From Clostridium folliculivorans (GTDB lineage: Bacteria; Bacillota; Clostridia; Clostridiales; Clostridiaceae): DNA of 64,000 nt. The notes beneath the pieces were generated by a model, which saw only the letters and a list, made by a program, of their open reading frames with translations, was not told the DNA's origin and ran no database searches. The stretch is from positions 434,001-498,000 of the forward strand of contig NZ_BQXY01000002.1 in NCBI RefSeq assembly GCF_024341905.1, read 5' to 3'. Below are positions 35,097 to 44,266 of this stretch, piece after piece. Both the position numbers and the translations under genes were made by a program. Each line of letters starts with the position of its first letter. Position 1 is the first letter of the stretch.

Positions 35097-35879
35097 ATGT
35101 CTAATATACAATTTGATAAGAACTATGCAAGAAGAACCTTGCTATATGTAAATATATTTGGAACAACACAACTTCATTTAAGGAATCCCTTTATAATAGC
35201 AGCTTGGTCCTTAGCATTTCCAGGTATGGGACACCTTCTACTTTCAAAATACTTACGAGGCTTGGTTCTCTTCCTATGGGAAATATATATAAACTATAAC
35301 TCACATGTTAATCTTTTGATTTTATATTCTTGTATAGGAAACTTTGAAAAGGCTAAGCAAGTAATAAACATTAGGTGGCTGTCTCTTTATCTCCCTATAT
35401 ATATTTTTGCAATATGGGATAGTTACAGAAGTGCTGTAGACTTAAATCATGTTTGTTTACTAGCGAGAAGAGAAGATAAGGATATTCAAACTTTCAAGAT
35501 GAATTTTATTGAAATTAATTATTTGGATAAAAGAAATCCTTGGGTTGCTACTATGTGGTCGCTACTAGTACCAGGTTCTGGTCAACTTTATCTTCATAGA
35601 CTTATTACAGCATTTTTTCTCATCATATGGTGGATTATTATTTGCTATAATTCTAATTTTCTTCCTGCAGCTCATTGCACATTACTTGGAGATTTTAAAC
35701 AAGCTAAAGAAATATTAGATATGCAGTGGTTTCTAAATATACCTTCGGTATATTTATTTGCTATGTATGATGCTTACACTAATACAATTGAAACTAACAA
35801 ACTATTTGATTGGGATCAAGCAAAATTTTTAAAGAAAAATTATCAGCCCTCAAATTTTAATATGCCCTCAAAAAAATGA
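35097..35879 (+). CDS. Membrane protein with internal tandem duplication, unknown
   Basis: A 260-residue protein built of two collinear repeats, residues 29-117 and 146-234, offset exactly 117 with no gaps. Each begins RNP, contains a WSL-x2-PG-x-G-x-L membrane segment, an (I/C)YNS motif, a G(N/D)F-x2-AK motif and ends with a (W/Y)D(S/A)Y segment, so each repeat is probably two helices with a short amphipathic loop. The PGxG element recalls TM2/DUF5683-like small membrane domains, but I cannot name a family. AAGGAGCC precedes the ATG. The next gene starts 14 bp downstream, so they form an operon. Confidence 0.85.
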   Translation: MSNIQFDKNYARRTLLYVNIFGTTQLHLRNPFIIAAWSLAFPGMGHLLLSKYLRGLVLFLWEIYINYNSHVNLLILYSCIGNFEKAKQVINIRWLSLYLPIYIFAIWDSYRSAVDLNHVCLLARREDKDIQTFKMNFIEINYLDKRNPWVATMWSLLVPGSGQLYLHRLITAFFLIIWWIIICYNSNFLPAAHCTLLGDFKQAKEILDMQWFLNIPSVYLFAMYDAYTNTIETNKLFDWDQAKFLKKNYQPSNFNMPSKK

Positions 35880-35892
35880 AAGAGGTGTGAAA

Positions 35893-36357
35893 ATGCATAT
35901 AGTTTCTACTTTTGATCATTCAGTTTATTTAGAATTAGCCATTACTGAAATAGAAATGAAGGGAATAAAGAAGGAAAATATTCTAGCTATTCCAATTGAT
36001 AAAAGGAATGAAGATATAAGTTTTTTTGATTCTATTCACAGCTCAGATGGCCTGAGTTTATTAGATCTGCCTTCAATTTTGGCTGTTATATTTGGAATCT
36101 TTGGAGAAATATATGGTTTTGTATTGAAATGGGGCCCCTTCTTATGGGGATTAATAGGTATATTAATCGGAGTACTATCAGGATTGATTATAAAATTAAT
36201 CCTTACAAGAAGTTCTAAAAATAAAAGTAAAGATAGAAGAGGTACTGAAGTAGTGTTGATTATAGAGTGTACTGATATTCAATCAGATATGATTAAATCT
36301 ATACTTTGGTCAAATAAAGCTCTTGGAGTTAGCAGCTTATCGCTAAATAAAAGCTAA
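35893..36357 (+). CDS. Two-helix membrane protein with N-terminal stress-protein-like domain
   Basis: A 154-residue protein. Residues 1-50 (MHIVSTFDHSVYLELAITEI) resemble the small alpha/beta domain of YflT/GsiB-neighbour general stress proteins. Two hydrophobic segments follow (about 60-77 and 80-103) rich in glycine, with a basic loop (SSKNKSKDRR) and a final soluble strand-rich part. The start is ATG at 35893 because AGAGGTG is correctly spaced for it; a GTG 6 bases upstream overlaps that box. Operon partner of the duplicated membrane protein. The domain call is tentative. Confidence 0.75.
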   Translation: MHIVSTFDHSVYLELAITEIEMKGIKKENILAIPIDKRNEDISFFDSIHSSDGLSLLDLPSILAVIFGIFGEIYGFVLKWGPFLWGLIGILIGVLSGLIIKLILTRSSKNKSKDRRGTEVVLIIECTDIQSDMIKSILWSNKALGVSSLSLNKS

Positions 36358-36416
36358 CTAATTCTACCTTTTTACACATAAGTTTTGTTTGACCCAATTA
36401 AACTAAATAAAAAACT

Positions 36417-36456
36417 AAGAGGTACACCATGTATTTCCAATCATGCTGTACCTCTT
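36417..36456. terminator. Bidirectional terminator
   Basis: AAGAGGTACA pairs perfectly with TGTACCTCTT, between two convergent genes, with flanking A and T tracts. Confidence 0.85.
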
Positions 36457-36476
36457 TACTTAAGCCTAATTTTTAT

Positions 36477-37028
36477 TTAATTAAGGTCATAACTGCATTT
36501 ACTCATAAACATCATAGTCCTAATTGCAACTACGATTTCTGCTATAAATATAATTACAAAGTAAACCAACCCTAGCAAAGGGACAAATATAAAGATGAAT
36601 GTTAAAGCAAATCCAATCTGCAAAAACAAATACTGATTCCACTTCTCACCTGCTTCTATCTTTAAAGAACTGTTCCCTTTCTGACTTGCCATCTCTTGTA
36701 TCCCCTGAAAAAGATTGTAAATTGTGAGTAAATTAAATATTATAGATACAATAAAAAGAATTATTGCAATTAAAGCTGAAAAAGTGAAGCTAAAACTTGT
36801 AAGTGGTATAGAAGAATTAAAGATTCTAGGAATTGATAAAATTATTAAAACAATATTATACTTTCCTGCCTTTAAAAAATAGCTACTTTCATTTGACAAC
36901 TTACTAAACCCAATAGCAAAGAAAATATAGCCTACTATGTCTGGCAAAATATCAAAATTATTAATATTGAAGCTCAGCATAACAAAAAGAAATCCCCAAA
37001 ACAACCACGTAAAACCGCTTTTTTTCAT
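36477..37028 (-). CDS. Polytopic membrane protein, unknown
   Basis: A 183-residue protein with about five membrane segments, beginning at MKKSGFTWLFWGFLFVMLSF. The second segment contains PDIVGYIFFAIG, which recurs in small uncharacterised Firmicutes membrane proteins. A soluble loop (residues 112-130) carries KGNSSLKIEAGEKW. The start is ATG at 37028 with TAGGGG upstream. No function can be inferred. Confidence 0.75.
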   Translation of the reverse strand: MKKSGFTWLFWGFLFVMLSFNINNFDILPDIVGYIFFAIGFSKLSNESSYFLKAGKYNIVLIILSIPRIFNSSIPLTSFSFTFSALIAIILFIVSIIFNLLTIYNLFQGIQEMASQKGNSSLKIEAGEKWNQYLFLQIGFALTFIFIFVPLLGLVYFVIIFIAEIVVAIRTMMFMSKCSYDLN

Positions 37029-37122
37029 AAACTTCCCCTAATAATTATTAATTTATGTCCCTATAGTTATATAATACCATATTAGTAAAAATAAATCATT
37101 ATTTAAAATCAAGCTACATGCT

Positions 37123-37752
37123 TTAGTTAAGTTGGACTTTGGACCCAATACAAGTTCCAGTTTTAGAATCATAATAGATTTGAGTAAATTTATTATCTTG
37201 ATTAAGTCCAGTAACTGTCATAAATGTTTGTTTTCCATTATTCATGAGAGAAAAATGAAATCCATTAGCCCAATCAATTCCTGGTTTCAATTTAAAATCC
37301 TTCTTGGCTTTTTCTATTATTTCAGTTGAATCAACCTTTATGGAATCAAAATCAATTATTACATTTGCCATTGTTTTTTCCTTGTTTATTGGAAACTTCT
37401 TAACTTCTCCATTGTCTATAGAAATTTGGAGTGTTTCTTCAGCTGAAAGGTTTGCAAATATAAGATTCCACTTTTTTCTCTTTCCTGATACTCCAGAAAA
37501 TTCTCTTTCGTCATCATCAACACTTGTAATTAGCACAAGCTTAGAATCTTTATTCCAATTCATTGCTTCTTTTAATGCTAATAAATAGGCTTCTTTTAAT
37601 GAAAACCTCTTAGTTGATAAATTTTGATTCTTAGTAATTGTGTTAGTAGTTAATTTCTTTGAATTTTGAGATAAAAAAGAATTATAGAAAATCATGCTTA
37701 CAACTAATAGAAAGATTGTTAAGATAGTAACTATTCCATTTTTGCGCCCCAT
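37123..37752 (-). CDS. Membrane-anchored extracytoplasmic protein, PepSY-like
   Basis: A 209-residue protein with an N-terminal signal anchor (residues 7-27, IVTILTIFLLVVSMIFYNSF) and no lipobox cysteine. The outer part has LKEAYLLALKEAMNWNKD, GVSGKRKKWNLIFANL and QIYYDSKTGTCIGSKVQLN; the alternating Ala-rich helix and strands ending near a YDSKTG turn recall PepSY-type domains, which often modulate peptidases or sensors. AGAAAGAGGTGAGTA precedes the ATG. The family call is weak. No partner gene nearby. Confidence 0.65.
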   Translation of the reverse strand: MGRKNGIVTILTIFLLVVSMIFYNSFLSQNSKKLTTNTITKNQNLSTKRFSLKEAYLLALKEAMNWNKDSKLVLITSVDDDEREFSGVSGKRKKWNLIFANLSAEETLQISIDNGEVKKFPINKEKTMANVIIDFDSIKVDSTEIIEKAKKDFKLKPGIDWANGFHFSLMNNGKQTFMTVTGLNQDNKFTQIYYDSKTGTCIGSKVQLN

Positions 37753-38102
37753 TACTCACCTCTTTCTACATAAAAATATCTTTGAATCAGATAAAATGTA
37801 AAATTCAGAGCTACAAATAAAATTTTTGATATAATGTTGATCAAAGTTACATTATATGTATGTTTCTGATTTAATTGTATTTAGTTACTTACTTATTGTC
37901 AACATTATCCTTTATAATCACATTAAATTTCAGCTTAAAACATTGAACATTTCATTATTTCTAATTTACTTATTTTTCAATATTAAACAAAAATATTTAA
38001 AAACAGTTTCATATCTTTTTCAATTTTATAATAAAAATAAATTTTGTTAATTTCAATTATTGTGTGATAGTTCCTTATTCATTAAAAAATTGCAAATAAA
38101 AA
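37753..38102. other. Intergenic region without supported gene
   Basis: 350 bp of very AT-rich DNA. A 64-codon open frame on the plus strand has no ribosome binding site and low-complexity hydrophobic content, so I do not call it. Confidence 0.6.
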
Positions 38103-38129
38103 ATCCTGAGCTGAAATTTAACTCAGGAT
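38103..38129 (-). terminator. Terminator of the four-repeat protein gene
   Basis: ATCCTGAG pairs with CTCAGGAT, 15 bp after the stop, followed by TTTTTTATTT on the minus strand. Confidence 0.85.
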
Positions 38130-38143
38130 CATTTTAAAAGTTT

Positions 38144-38839
38144 TTAAGCCTCAATACTTGCTACAGTAGTATCATCAGTAGTATTATAAACACTCTCAGC
38201 ATTACCTTCATTTCTCATTGGTGGAACTAATATATTCATAATAGAATCCTTTTGAGCTTCAGTAATTGTTCCACTTTCAACAAGACTATCTAAGGGATCT
38301 TCGAATTTAGATTCGCTTGTATTTGAATTTTCTTTTAATGATTTAAATGCATTGATTACTGACGTTTGCTGATCCTCAGAAATAGTTCCGTCTGAAACCA
38401 AACCACTTAGCTTCTCATCAATATTTGATATCCCTTCCGGTCTTTTATGATGCATATGTGATTTCGATATATTTTTAAAAGTTTCCTTAATGGAATCTGC
38501 TTGATTTTGAGAAATTACACCACTACTTACAAGTTTGCTTATTGGGTTTGTTGGTCTACTACCATATGTACCTGCTACATTTAATTTCATAGAGCTGTTA
38601 AAGGCATCTTGAATAGCAGTTTTTTGATCTTCAGTTATTGTGCCACTAGAAACTAAACTCTCTAACGGGTTAGTAAAACTAACATTTTGACTTGCTTGTA
38701 CAGCATCAAAATTAGACTGATAAGCATCTTGTTCCTCATAATTGCTGCGACGAACCTTAGATATTAGTTGGCTTGAATTTGAAACTTGTGTAGCACCATT
38801 AGTATACCAACTGCTTGAAATTCCGTTTATTGTTGACAT
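38144..38839 (-). CDS. Four-repeat hydrophilic protein, unknown
   Basis: A 231-residue protein without signal peptide or membrane segment. Four 24-residue repeats at about 57-80, 98-121, 142-165 and 181-204 follow the pattern (N/D)P-x2-x-LV-x2-G-(T/V)-I-(T/S)-x2-Q-x3-(I/V)-x3-(F/L), for example NPLESLVSSGTITEDQKTAI. Each is probably a short helical hairpin. The first 55 residues are Ser/Asn-rich (STINGISSSWY), like some export-associated or structural small proteins. The start is ATG at 38839 with GAGGAG upstream. Not recognised. Single gene. Confidence 0.8.
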   Translation of the reverse strand: MSTINGISSSWYTNGATQVSNSSQLISKVRRSNYEEQDAYQSNFDAVQASQNVSFTNPLESLVSSGTITEDQKTAIQDAFNSSMKLNVAGTYGSRPTNPISKLVSSGVISQNQADSIKETFKNISKSHMHHKRPEGISNIDEKLSGLVSDGTISEDQQTSVINAFKSLKENSNTSESKFEDPLDSLVESGTITEAQKDSIMNILVPPMRNEGNAESVYNTTDDTTVASIEA

Positions 38840-39086
38840 AGCATCAACTCCTCTTATCATATTATTAAAATTTTTATACTACTCTTAAAAGTATACTTTT
38901 AACTTACTTAAAAAATATCGAAATAATATGTGAAGATTGTGTGAGCTATACAATATTTCCATTGAAATTATCTAGAAAACTCTGTAAGTTTACTTATAAA
39001 AAAACTTCAGTTTAATGTAAACTGCTAAATTAATGCATTAAGTGAGATATTATAATAAGCAGTTATAGCCTTATTGCATACTCTGA

Positions 39087-39509
39087 TTACTCAATAAATC
39101 CTTTTTCTCTCTTTTCTTCTGCATTATTGAACAATGCCATCGCTGTTGTCATTTTCTTAAAATTAGATTTTTCGTAAAAGCCTTCTTTTCCTGGAGCTGC
39201 ATATAAAATATAATTGCAATTAGGAATCGTACTTGTTATTCTTTTTAAAAGCGCTTTTCCTATTCCTTTCCCTTGATATTCTGGTAAAATTGCCAAATCA
39301 TATATTGCAGCTTGATATACTCCATCTGAAATCGCTCGTCCAAAACCAATTAACTTTTCATTATCAAAAGCAAAGACAGTAATATAACTATTGCTAAAAG
39401 CTTTTTTATGAATTTCTGGATCTGAATATGACATTCCAACAGCACTTAATATCCTTGGTACAGTATTCCAATCTATATTACAACAATTATTTTTATATAT
39501 TATTTCCAC
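39087..39509 (-). CDS. GNAT-family N-acetyltransferase
   Basis: A 140-residue compact GNAT domain. YDLAILPEYQGKGIGKALLK is the acetyl-CoA strand with the Q-x-x-G-x-G loop, preceded by RAISDGVYQA. The late YILYAAPGKEGFYEKSNFKK is the usual C-terminal GNAT segment. The preferred start is GTG at 39509, 8 bases after GGAG; another GTG at 39518 lies in the box. The acetyltransferase at 40489-40908 shares this C-terminal GKEGFYEKS pattern, so the two are related. Substrate unknown. Confidence 0.9.
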   Translation of the reverse strand: MEIIYKNNCCNIDWNTVPRILSAVGMSYSDPEIHKKAFSNSYITVFAFDNEKLIGFGRAISDGVYQAAIYDLAILPEYQGKGIGKALLKRITSTIPNCNYILYAAPGKEGFYEKSNFKKMTTAMALFNNAEEKREKGFIE

Positions 39510-39598
39510 AACTATCACTCCTTATTAAAACATTTATCATTATATTATTTTTCTATATAAACTTATCAAATACTACTTAAAGTAAAATCATATAAATC

Positions 39599-40117
39599 CT
39601 ATGTAAGTCCATAATATCTCTGTATTGCCTTCAAAGCTTTAGTTTCTCGGTATACCCAAGGATTTATATCCTCACCGTTTTCAAGTATTAATTCATTTGC
39701 AGAAATAGCCTTATCTAATTCAATTAGTTTTGGTGAGAAACCTAGTTCTTTTTCATAATCATCTAGTTTTTGATTTACCTTATCATCTTCAATTTCACAA
39801 AGATAATAATGTGAAACCATCTGAAAAATAGTGTCTTCTTCATATTTGTCTAAGCTTCTTTGTACAATTTGCCCAATTTTTTCTTTTACCGTTCTCACTA
39901 TATATCCTGTTTCTTCCATGACTTCTCTTTTTAAAGTATCTTCATGAGTTTCATTTTTATTAGCTCCACCGCCTGGAAACTTATAATCACCTTTGTTAGT
40001 ATTCACTAATAAAATCTTATTTCCACATGGAATAACCGCTCTAATGGCTTGTCTATTAATTATTTTTATTGATTCTCTATCAAGATCATTCAGTCCAATG
40101 TTGTATTCAAAAAGCAC
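39599..40117 (-). CDS. Nudix hydrolase
   Basis: A 172-residue protein with a complete Nudix box: GGGANKNETHEDTLKREVME followed by ETGY, matching GX5EX7REVXEEXGU, so it should hydrolyse a nucleoside diphosphate linked to another moiety using Mg. QAIRAVIPCGNKILLVNTNK is the leading strand pair of the fold. The start is GTG at 40117, with GAGAGGGTGA upstream. Downstream of a small membrane protein gene (28 bp apart), probably one transcript. Substrate unknown. Confidence 0.92.
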   Translation of the reverse strand: MLFEYNIGLNDLDRESIKIINRQAIRAVIPCGNKILLVNTNKGDYKFPGGGANKNETHEDTLKREVMEETGYIVRTVKEKIGQIVQRSLDKYEEDTIFQMVSHYYLCEIEDDKVNQKLDDYEKELGFSPKLIELDKAISANELILENGEDINPWVYRETKALKAIQRYYGLT

Positions 40118-40144
40118 TTTTATTTCACCCTCTCTCCATTTTAA

Positions 40145-40444
40145 TTACATCTTATATTTATTGCTAATTATTAGCTCAACTATTCTATTTGCTAACACTA
40201 AAACTGTACTTATCAACCCTACATTTTCTCCACTTAATATATTAAATAGATACATAAAACCTATAATCACAAAGAGAATTCCGGATAATACATCAGATAA
40301 TGTCTGATATTTAATATATTTCTTATAAATATCTTTATTCTCATTCCAGCATCTATCTATATTGGTATCTTTACTAAAAATTGAGATTGCAACAATTAAT
40401 ATTCCAAGGAATATTATTAAAATACTAAATAATATTTTAATCAT
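40145..40444 (-). CDS. Small membrane protein, unknown
   Basis: A 99-residue protein with an N-terminal hydrophobic segment (residues 3-24) and a second one about 55-70, followed by a third weaker stretch. The middle loop, SKDTNIDRCWNENKDIYKKY, is polar. AGGAGAAATTA lies before the ATG. The arrangement (ILIIFLG then DVLSGILFVIIGFMYL) suggests a two- or three-helix inner membrane protein. I cannot assign a family. It precedes the Nudix gene closely. Confidence 0.7.
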   Translation of the reverse strand: MIKILFSILIIFLGILIVAISIFSKDTNIDRCWNENKDIYKKYIKYQTLSDVLSGILFVIIGFMYLFNILSGENVGLISTVLVLANRIVELIISNKYKM

Positions 40445-40488
40445 TTAATTTCTCCTAAAATCTAATAATACTAATTATAAATCAATTA

Positions 40489-40908
40489 TTAATTATGTAT
40501 AAATAAAGACATTCCTGATCCACAATTTAGATTTGGCCTTTTCTCAAATCCTGATTTTTCATAGAAACCTTCTTTTCCATATGCACTCATTAGTTCAATA
40601 CATACTTTCCATCCCTTTGGAGTTTTACATTTTATAAAATCTAACATATCCTCAATGATCAATTTTCCTATACCTCTTCCCTGATTGTTTGGAGAAACTA
40701 CCAAATCTTTTATAAAATAAGACATACTACTGTCTCCAAAGAGCCTACCCATTGCGATTATCTTATTTTCTTCCATTACACAAACATTGTACAAAGAATT
40801 CTTTATAGCTAAATCAACTTGTTCTACTGACGGATGCCCCCATCCAACAGCCTCTACCAATTCAATGAATACTTCTGCCGTCAATATTCCTCTTTTTATT
40901 TCAATCAT
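40489..40908 (-). CDS. GNAT-family N-acetyltransferase
   Basis: A 139-residue GNAT domain of the same subgroup as the gene at 39087-39509. IKDLVVSPNNQGRGIGKLII is the acetyl-CoA binding element, and SAYGKEGFYEKSGFEKRPN the C-terminal part. The N-terminus is TAEVFIELVEAVGWGHPS, seen in GNATs of the YjdJ/ElaA-like type. ATG follows AAGGTGATTA; the stop of a tiny upstream frame is 2 bases before it. Substrate unknown. Confidence 0.9.
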   Translation of the reverse strand: MIEIKRGILTAEVFIELVEAVGWGHPSVEQVDLAIKNSLYNVCVMEENKIIAMGRLFGDSSMSYFIKDLVVSPNNQGRGIGKLIIEDMLDFIKCKTPKGWKVCIELMSAYGKEGFYEKSGFEKRPNLNCGSGMSLFIHN

Positions 40909-40910
40909 TT

Positions 40911-40991
40911 TTAATCACCTTCTATTTCTAATCCAACCCTAAATTCACCTTTAACTTCAAATTCTTCTTCCTTATTTCGTTTTTGCTCCAT
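40911..40991 (-). CDS. Possible 26-residue small protein upstream of the GNAT gene
   Basis: ATG to TAA, very Glu/Lys-rich (MEQKRNKEEEFEV...), with GGAG 9 bases upstream and its stop 2 bases before the acetyltransferase ATG. The layout allows translational coupling. It could equally be the remnant of a longer gene or chance. Confidence 0.35.
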   Translation of the reverse strand: MEQKRNKEEEFEVKGEFRVGLEIEGD

Positions 40992-41185
40992 ATAATGCTA
41001 CTCCAATACTAAAATCCAAACTCATGAAACATTAATATCCTCTAATAACTTTACTTTACAGCACTTTTAATATTATTGTAATCCTATATTTTTATGAATC
41101 AGTTATAATTATATAAAGATATAATTATAGCTTTAATCTAAGTTTTCATAAAAATACAATGGAAATATTAAATTTGAGGTGCATT

Positions 41186-41530
41186 ATGAAAAAAAACAAA
41201 AAAATCTTGATATTTACATTATGTTTTATATGTTTTTTACTTTCTATACACGAAATAACTTTCTTAATAGATCGGTCTGAAATAAAAAATGGTAACAATC
41301 CAGTATTTATATTTAAAAAAGAAGTATACAAGGATGGCGGAACAACCATTTATTACGGCTTAGGATACCAAATAATATCTTGGAATACAGTTAGTTCAGA
41401 AAGTGTTGATGGTATAGAAAAAGATGGAACTTTAAAAGGAATAGAAACTCACAGATTCCCGTTTTACAATAGTGTTACAAAAGGTGGAAAACCATTAATA
41501 AAATTAGAATTTGCTGAGGGAGTTTTTTAA
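41186..41530 (+). CDS. Small exported or membrane-anchored protein, unknown
   Basis: A 114-residue protein. Residues 1-26 (KKNKKILIFTLCFICFLL) form a signal anchor; the rest is soluble and contains KKEVYKDGGTTIYYGLGYQI, a pattern found in small secreted Firmicutes proteins. The preferred start is ATG at 41186, preceded by TTGAGGTGCATT; an ATG 27 bases upstream lacks a box. No lipobox. Function unknown. Confidence 0.75.
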   Translation: MKKNKKILIFTLCFICFLLSIHEITFLIDRSEIKNGNNPVFIFKKEVYKDGGTTIYYGLGYQIISWNTVSSESVDGIEKDGTLKGIETHRFPFYNSVTKGGKPLIKLEFAEGVF

Positions 41531-41718
41531 AAGCTCCCTTTTGCTATATAATGATCTATTACTTTAATGCCCGCTATCTTTAATATCTCTTTTAATTTAG
41601 GCGCTGTTAAAGCACCGTGTCGAAATTGATTGATTAATCATCCGACGCTTTAATGAGCTTACGCAAAGAATTAATATGACTTGTTCATAGGAATGCTACA
41701 AAAGTAAATACAGCTTTT

Positions 41719-42798
41719 CTACTTTATTCCAAATAAAAATTTTGTTAATCTAAATCTTTTAATTAACTCATATGTAATTAAACAAATCATAAAAGTAAGT
41801 AAGATTATTGAAATATATTGCAATAAAAATATATTTACTGATTTTAAAATAAAATATCCTATTATAACAAGGTAAGTTTGATGCATTATATATATAGGAA
41901 AAGCCGCTTTTGAAAAGTATGAAAGAAAACCTGCTTTAAAATTAAGATATTTTTTTCCATAGCCAATGCAAGCTAATAAAGAAATCCATATTGTAAAATA
42001 GTAAATTAATGAAAATATAATACCTAAAGTGCTAAATCCATCTAGCCAGCCAACAGTGTATATCTCAATCAACATTGTTATTGAACCGATGATTGTTACT
42101 ATTAAATAGTATAATCTATATTTTTCTATCATCTCACATATTTTCTCATCTAAAGTTAGAATAAATCCTGCAATAAAAATCAACCCATATACAAATATAT
42201 TCTTTCCTCCAATGCTAGGCAGAATAGAAATTATTGTTATAGCAAGTCCCATAATTGTTATCTTTAATGGATGGCTAAATAATTTAATCAGCTGATTTTT
42301 AACTTTATCAGATTTCAATATGCTTCTCATTAATGGCAAAGTAAATATAGATATTATAAATAAGAAAATTATGAACCACAAAGGACCTGGAGTAAAACTT
42401 CCAAAATATCCACTCAAATCAGAAAAATCGCTGAAAAACTTTTCCAAATAATTAAAAAAACTATCATTATAGTTGTAATGAAACTTCATAGCAATATAAC
42501 CTTGTGGAGGCATGACAATTAGTATCCCAACAAATAGTGGAACAAAAAGTCGTAAAAACCTTTCTTTGATATACTGCTTATTTGTTCTACTTGACAAAGA
42601 AAATTTACTAGACATCCCGGCAATCAAAAACATTAATGGCATAAACCAAAATGAAAGAACCACCAAGTTTGTGGTAAACAAATGAGGAGTGCCCTGTACA
42701 TAATTTGCCTCATTCCCATCAAATATTCTTGCTGTATGGAAAGGAAATAAAAAAAGTATACAAATATTTCTTAACCAATCTATATAATGTTTTCTCAT
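41719..42798 (-). CDS. Acyltransferase family 3 membrane protein
   Basis: A 359-residue protein with about ten membrane segments. RKHYIDWLRNICILFLFPFH is the family-3 opening, with the catalytic-type histidine in FPFHTARIF; then FWFMPLMFLIAGMSSKFSL and RFLRLFVPLFVG. This family transfers acyl groups to extracytoplasmic sugars, lipids or peptidoglycan. It resembles the OpgC/MdoC-like subgroup more than OatA because there is no C-terminal SGNH domain. The ATG is preceded by GAGGGGGATATA. Acceptor unknown. Confidence 0.92.
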   Translation of the reverse strand: MRKHYIDWLRNICILFLFPFHTARIFDGNEANYVQGTPHLFTTNLVVLSFWFMPLMFLIAGMSSKFSLSSRTNKQYIKERFLRLFVPLFVGILIVMPPQGYIAMKFHYNYNDSFFNYLEKFFSDFSDLSGYFGSFTPGPLWFIIFLFIISIFTLPLMRSILKSDKVKNQLIKLFSHPLKITIMGLAITIISILPSIGGKNIFVYGLIFIAGFILTLDEKICEMIEKYRLYYLIVTIIGSITMLIEIYTVGWLDGFSTLGIIFSLIYYFTIWISLLACIGYGKKYLNFKAGFLSYFSKAAFPIYIMHQTYLVIIGYFILKSVNIFLLQYISIILLTFMICLITYELIKRFRLTKFLFGIK

Positions 42799-43039
42799 TA
42801 TATCCCCCTCAAAATTTATGAACTATTAATGTAGCTTATTAAATTTAAGTGGTGAGCCCTCCCATGACTTAACAACTTACCACTCAACTTAACAATTTAC
42901 TTAAATTTATCAAAAGTTAAAATAGCTTTAAGTGATTTACTATTTTATTATATTGTTTTTTCACTTTTGCACCTAAATCTTATTATATATACAATACCAG
43001 TAAATTTCCATAATATAATTCTAACAAAATAAATCTAAA
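42799..43039. other. Intergenic region, imperfect inverted repeat
   Basis: Contains TTAAATTTAAGTGGTGAG near 42839 and CCACTCAACTTAACAATTTA near 42890, which pair imperfectly. It lies between two same-strand genes and may terminate the upstream hydrolase gene. No ORF. Confidence 0.35.
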
Positions 43040-44005
43040 CTAAATTTGCTGCTTTCTGTTTTCAGTAATTTCTTGCAATGCTTCAAAAAACAAATCTGGC
43101 TGATCTAACATTGTCATATGTCCAGCATTTGGTATTAAGTAGTACTTTTTAAATGGAGCTTCTATTTTATTAAAATATTCTTCAGCCTCACTATAAGGAG
43201 TTTGCCAGTCATTTCCCCCCATTATATAAAAGACTGGTATCTCATATTTATTAGATTCTAATTTCAAATTGAAATTCACTAAGAATTCAACTAATTTTCC
43301 ATTTGATTTAAAGGCTTTCATCAACGCAATAATATCTGATAATTTAAAGATAGGGCTCTTAAAGGCAATAAGTGATATTGATAAATTCATACTTGCAGCT
43401 AACCTATACTTTTCTTGAAGTTTTCTCAATTTCAAGCACTTTTTCAACCACTCTTCACTATATTCTTTATCTGGATATTCACCAATAGCTTCAAGCTTTT
43501 TTAGAGATTTAATATCATTTTTTTTCAAGATTAATTCCTTAACCTTTTCATAACCAACTCTTTCATTATCTAACATAGAGACAACTTGACCAACACCGAT
43601 ATAATAAGATATCTCTTCTGGATATTTTTTTATAAAAGTACTCCCTAAAACACTCCCCCATGAATGTCCAAGTAAGATTACTTTATTTTTATTATACTTT
43701 TTCTTTAAGTAATGAACTATATCGTATAAATCCTTTAGTAATAAATCTATAGTAGGATATTTGTCTGGATTTTTAGTAAGAGTCTTTCCTGCTCCTCTTT
43801 GATCCCAATGGATTACTGTATATAAATCCTCCCACTTTCTTTGAAAGCCTTCAGTGAATAATGATTCAGCACTTCCTGGCCCACCATGTAAATACAGCAT
43901 TACTGGATTATCATAACTTATGCCATTATGAAACAAAAACTGCTCTATCCCATTGATATATACATACTCTTCAACATAAATCAATTTATTTAGCTTTTTT
44001 CTCAT
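43040..44005 (-). CDS. Alpha/beta hydrolase, proline iminopeptidase-like
   Basis: A 321-residue alpha/beta hydrolase. LYLHGGPGSAESLF is the oxyanion-hole block typical of proline iminopeptidases (S33), ILLGHSWGSVLGS holds the nucleophile Ser, GGNDWQTPYSEA the acid and NAGHMTMLDQPDLF the His. The cap domain is helical. Length fits the S33 family. The ATG is preceded by AGGGAGAATTAAT. It could also be an esterase; the HGGPG block favours an aminopeptidase. Confidence 0.9.
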   Translation of the reverse strand: MRKKLNKLIYVEEYVYINGIEQFLFHNGISYDNPVMLYLHGGPGSAESLFTEGFQRKWEDLYTVIHWDQRGAGKTLTKNPDKYPTIDLLLKDLYDIVHYLKKKYNKNKVILLGHSWGSVLGSTFIKKYPEEISYYIGVGQVVSMLDNERVGYEKVKELILKKNDIKSLKKLEAIGEYPDKEYSEEWLKKCLKLRKLQEKYRLAASMNLSISLIAFKSPIFKLSDIIALMKAFKSNGKLVEFLVNFNLKLESNKYEIPVFYIMGGNDWQTPYSEAEEYFNKIEAPFKKYYLIPNAGHMTMLDQPDLFFEALQEITENRKQQI

Positions 44006-44266
44006 AATATTAATTCTCCCTTTTTCGATTTCTATATATTTCTATATGTATGAAAAGTTAAATTATTCTTAAATAGTTACTTTGCTGTCTTTTATTTCCC
44101 TGCTCTTATGAGATAATATCTATGTGTAGGCAGTGAATATTATAGACTTATTATAAATTTTGGATTGAAGCGTTTTATCTTTATTATATTTATAATTATG
44201 ATTTTGATATAGATAATTATGCTCTGATTAACTGTTCTACAATAACATAAAAGGTAAGGTGATTTT

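Noticed and set aside
37856..38050. Plus-strand 64-codon hydrophobic ORF
   Set aside because: No box, extremely AT-rich with Phe/Leu/Ile-only bias, in an otherwise empty intergenic region.
41585..41650. Hairpin-like TTAAAGC...GCTTTAA region after the acyltransferase gene
   Set aside because: Arms interrupted by several mismatches and no T tract; not a convincing terminator or element.
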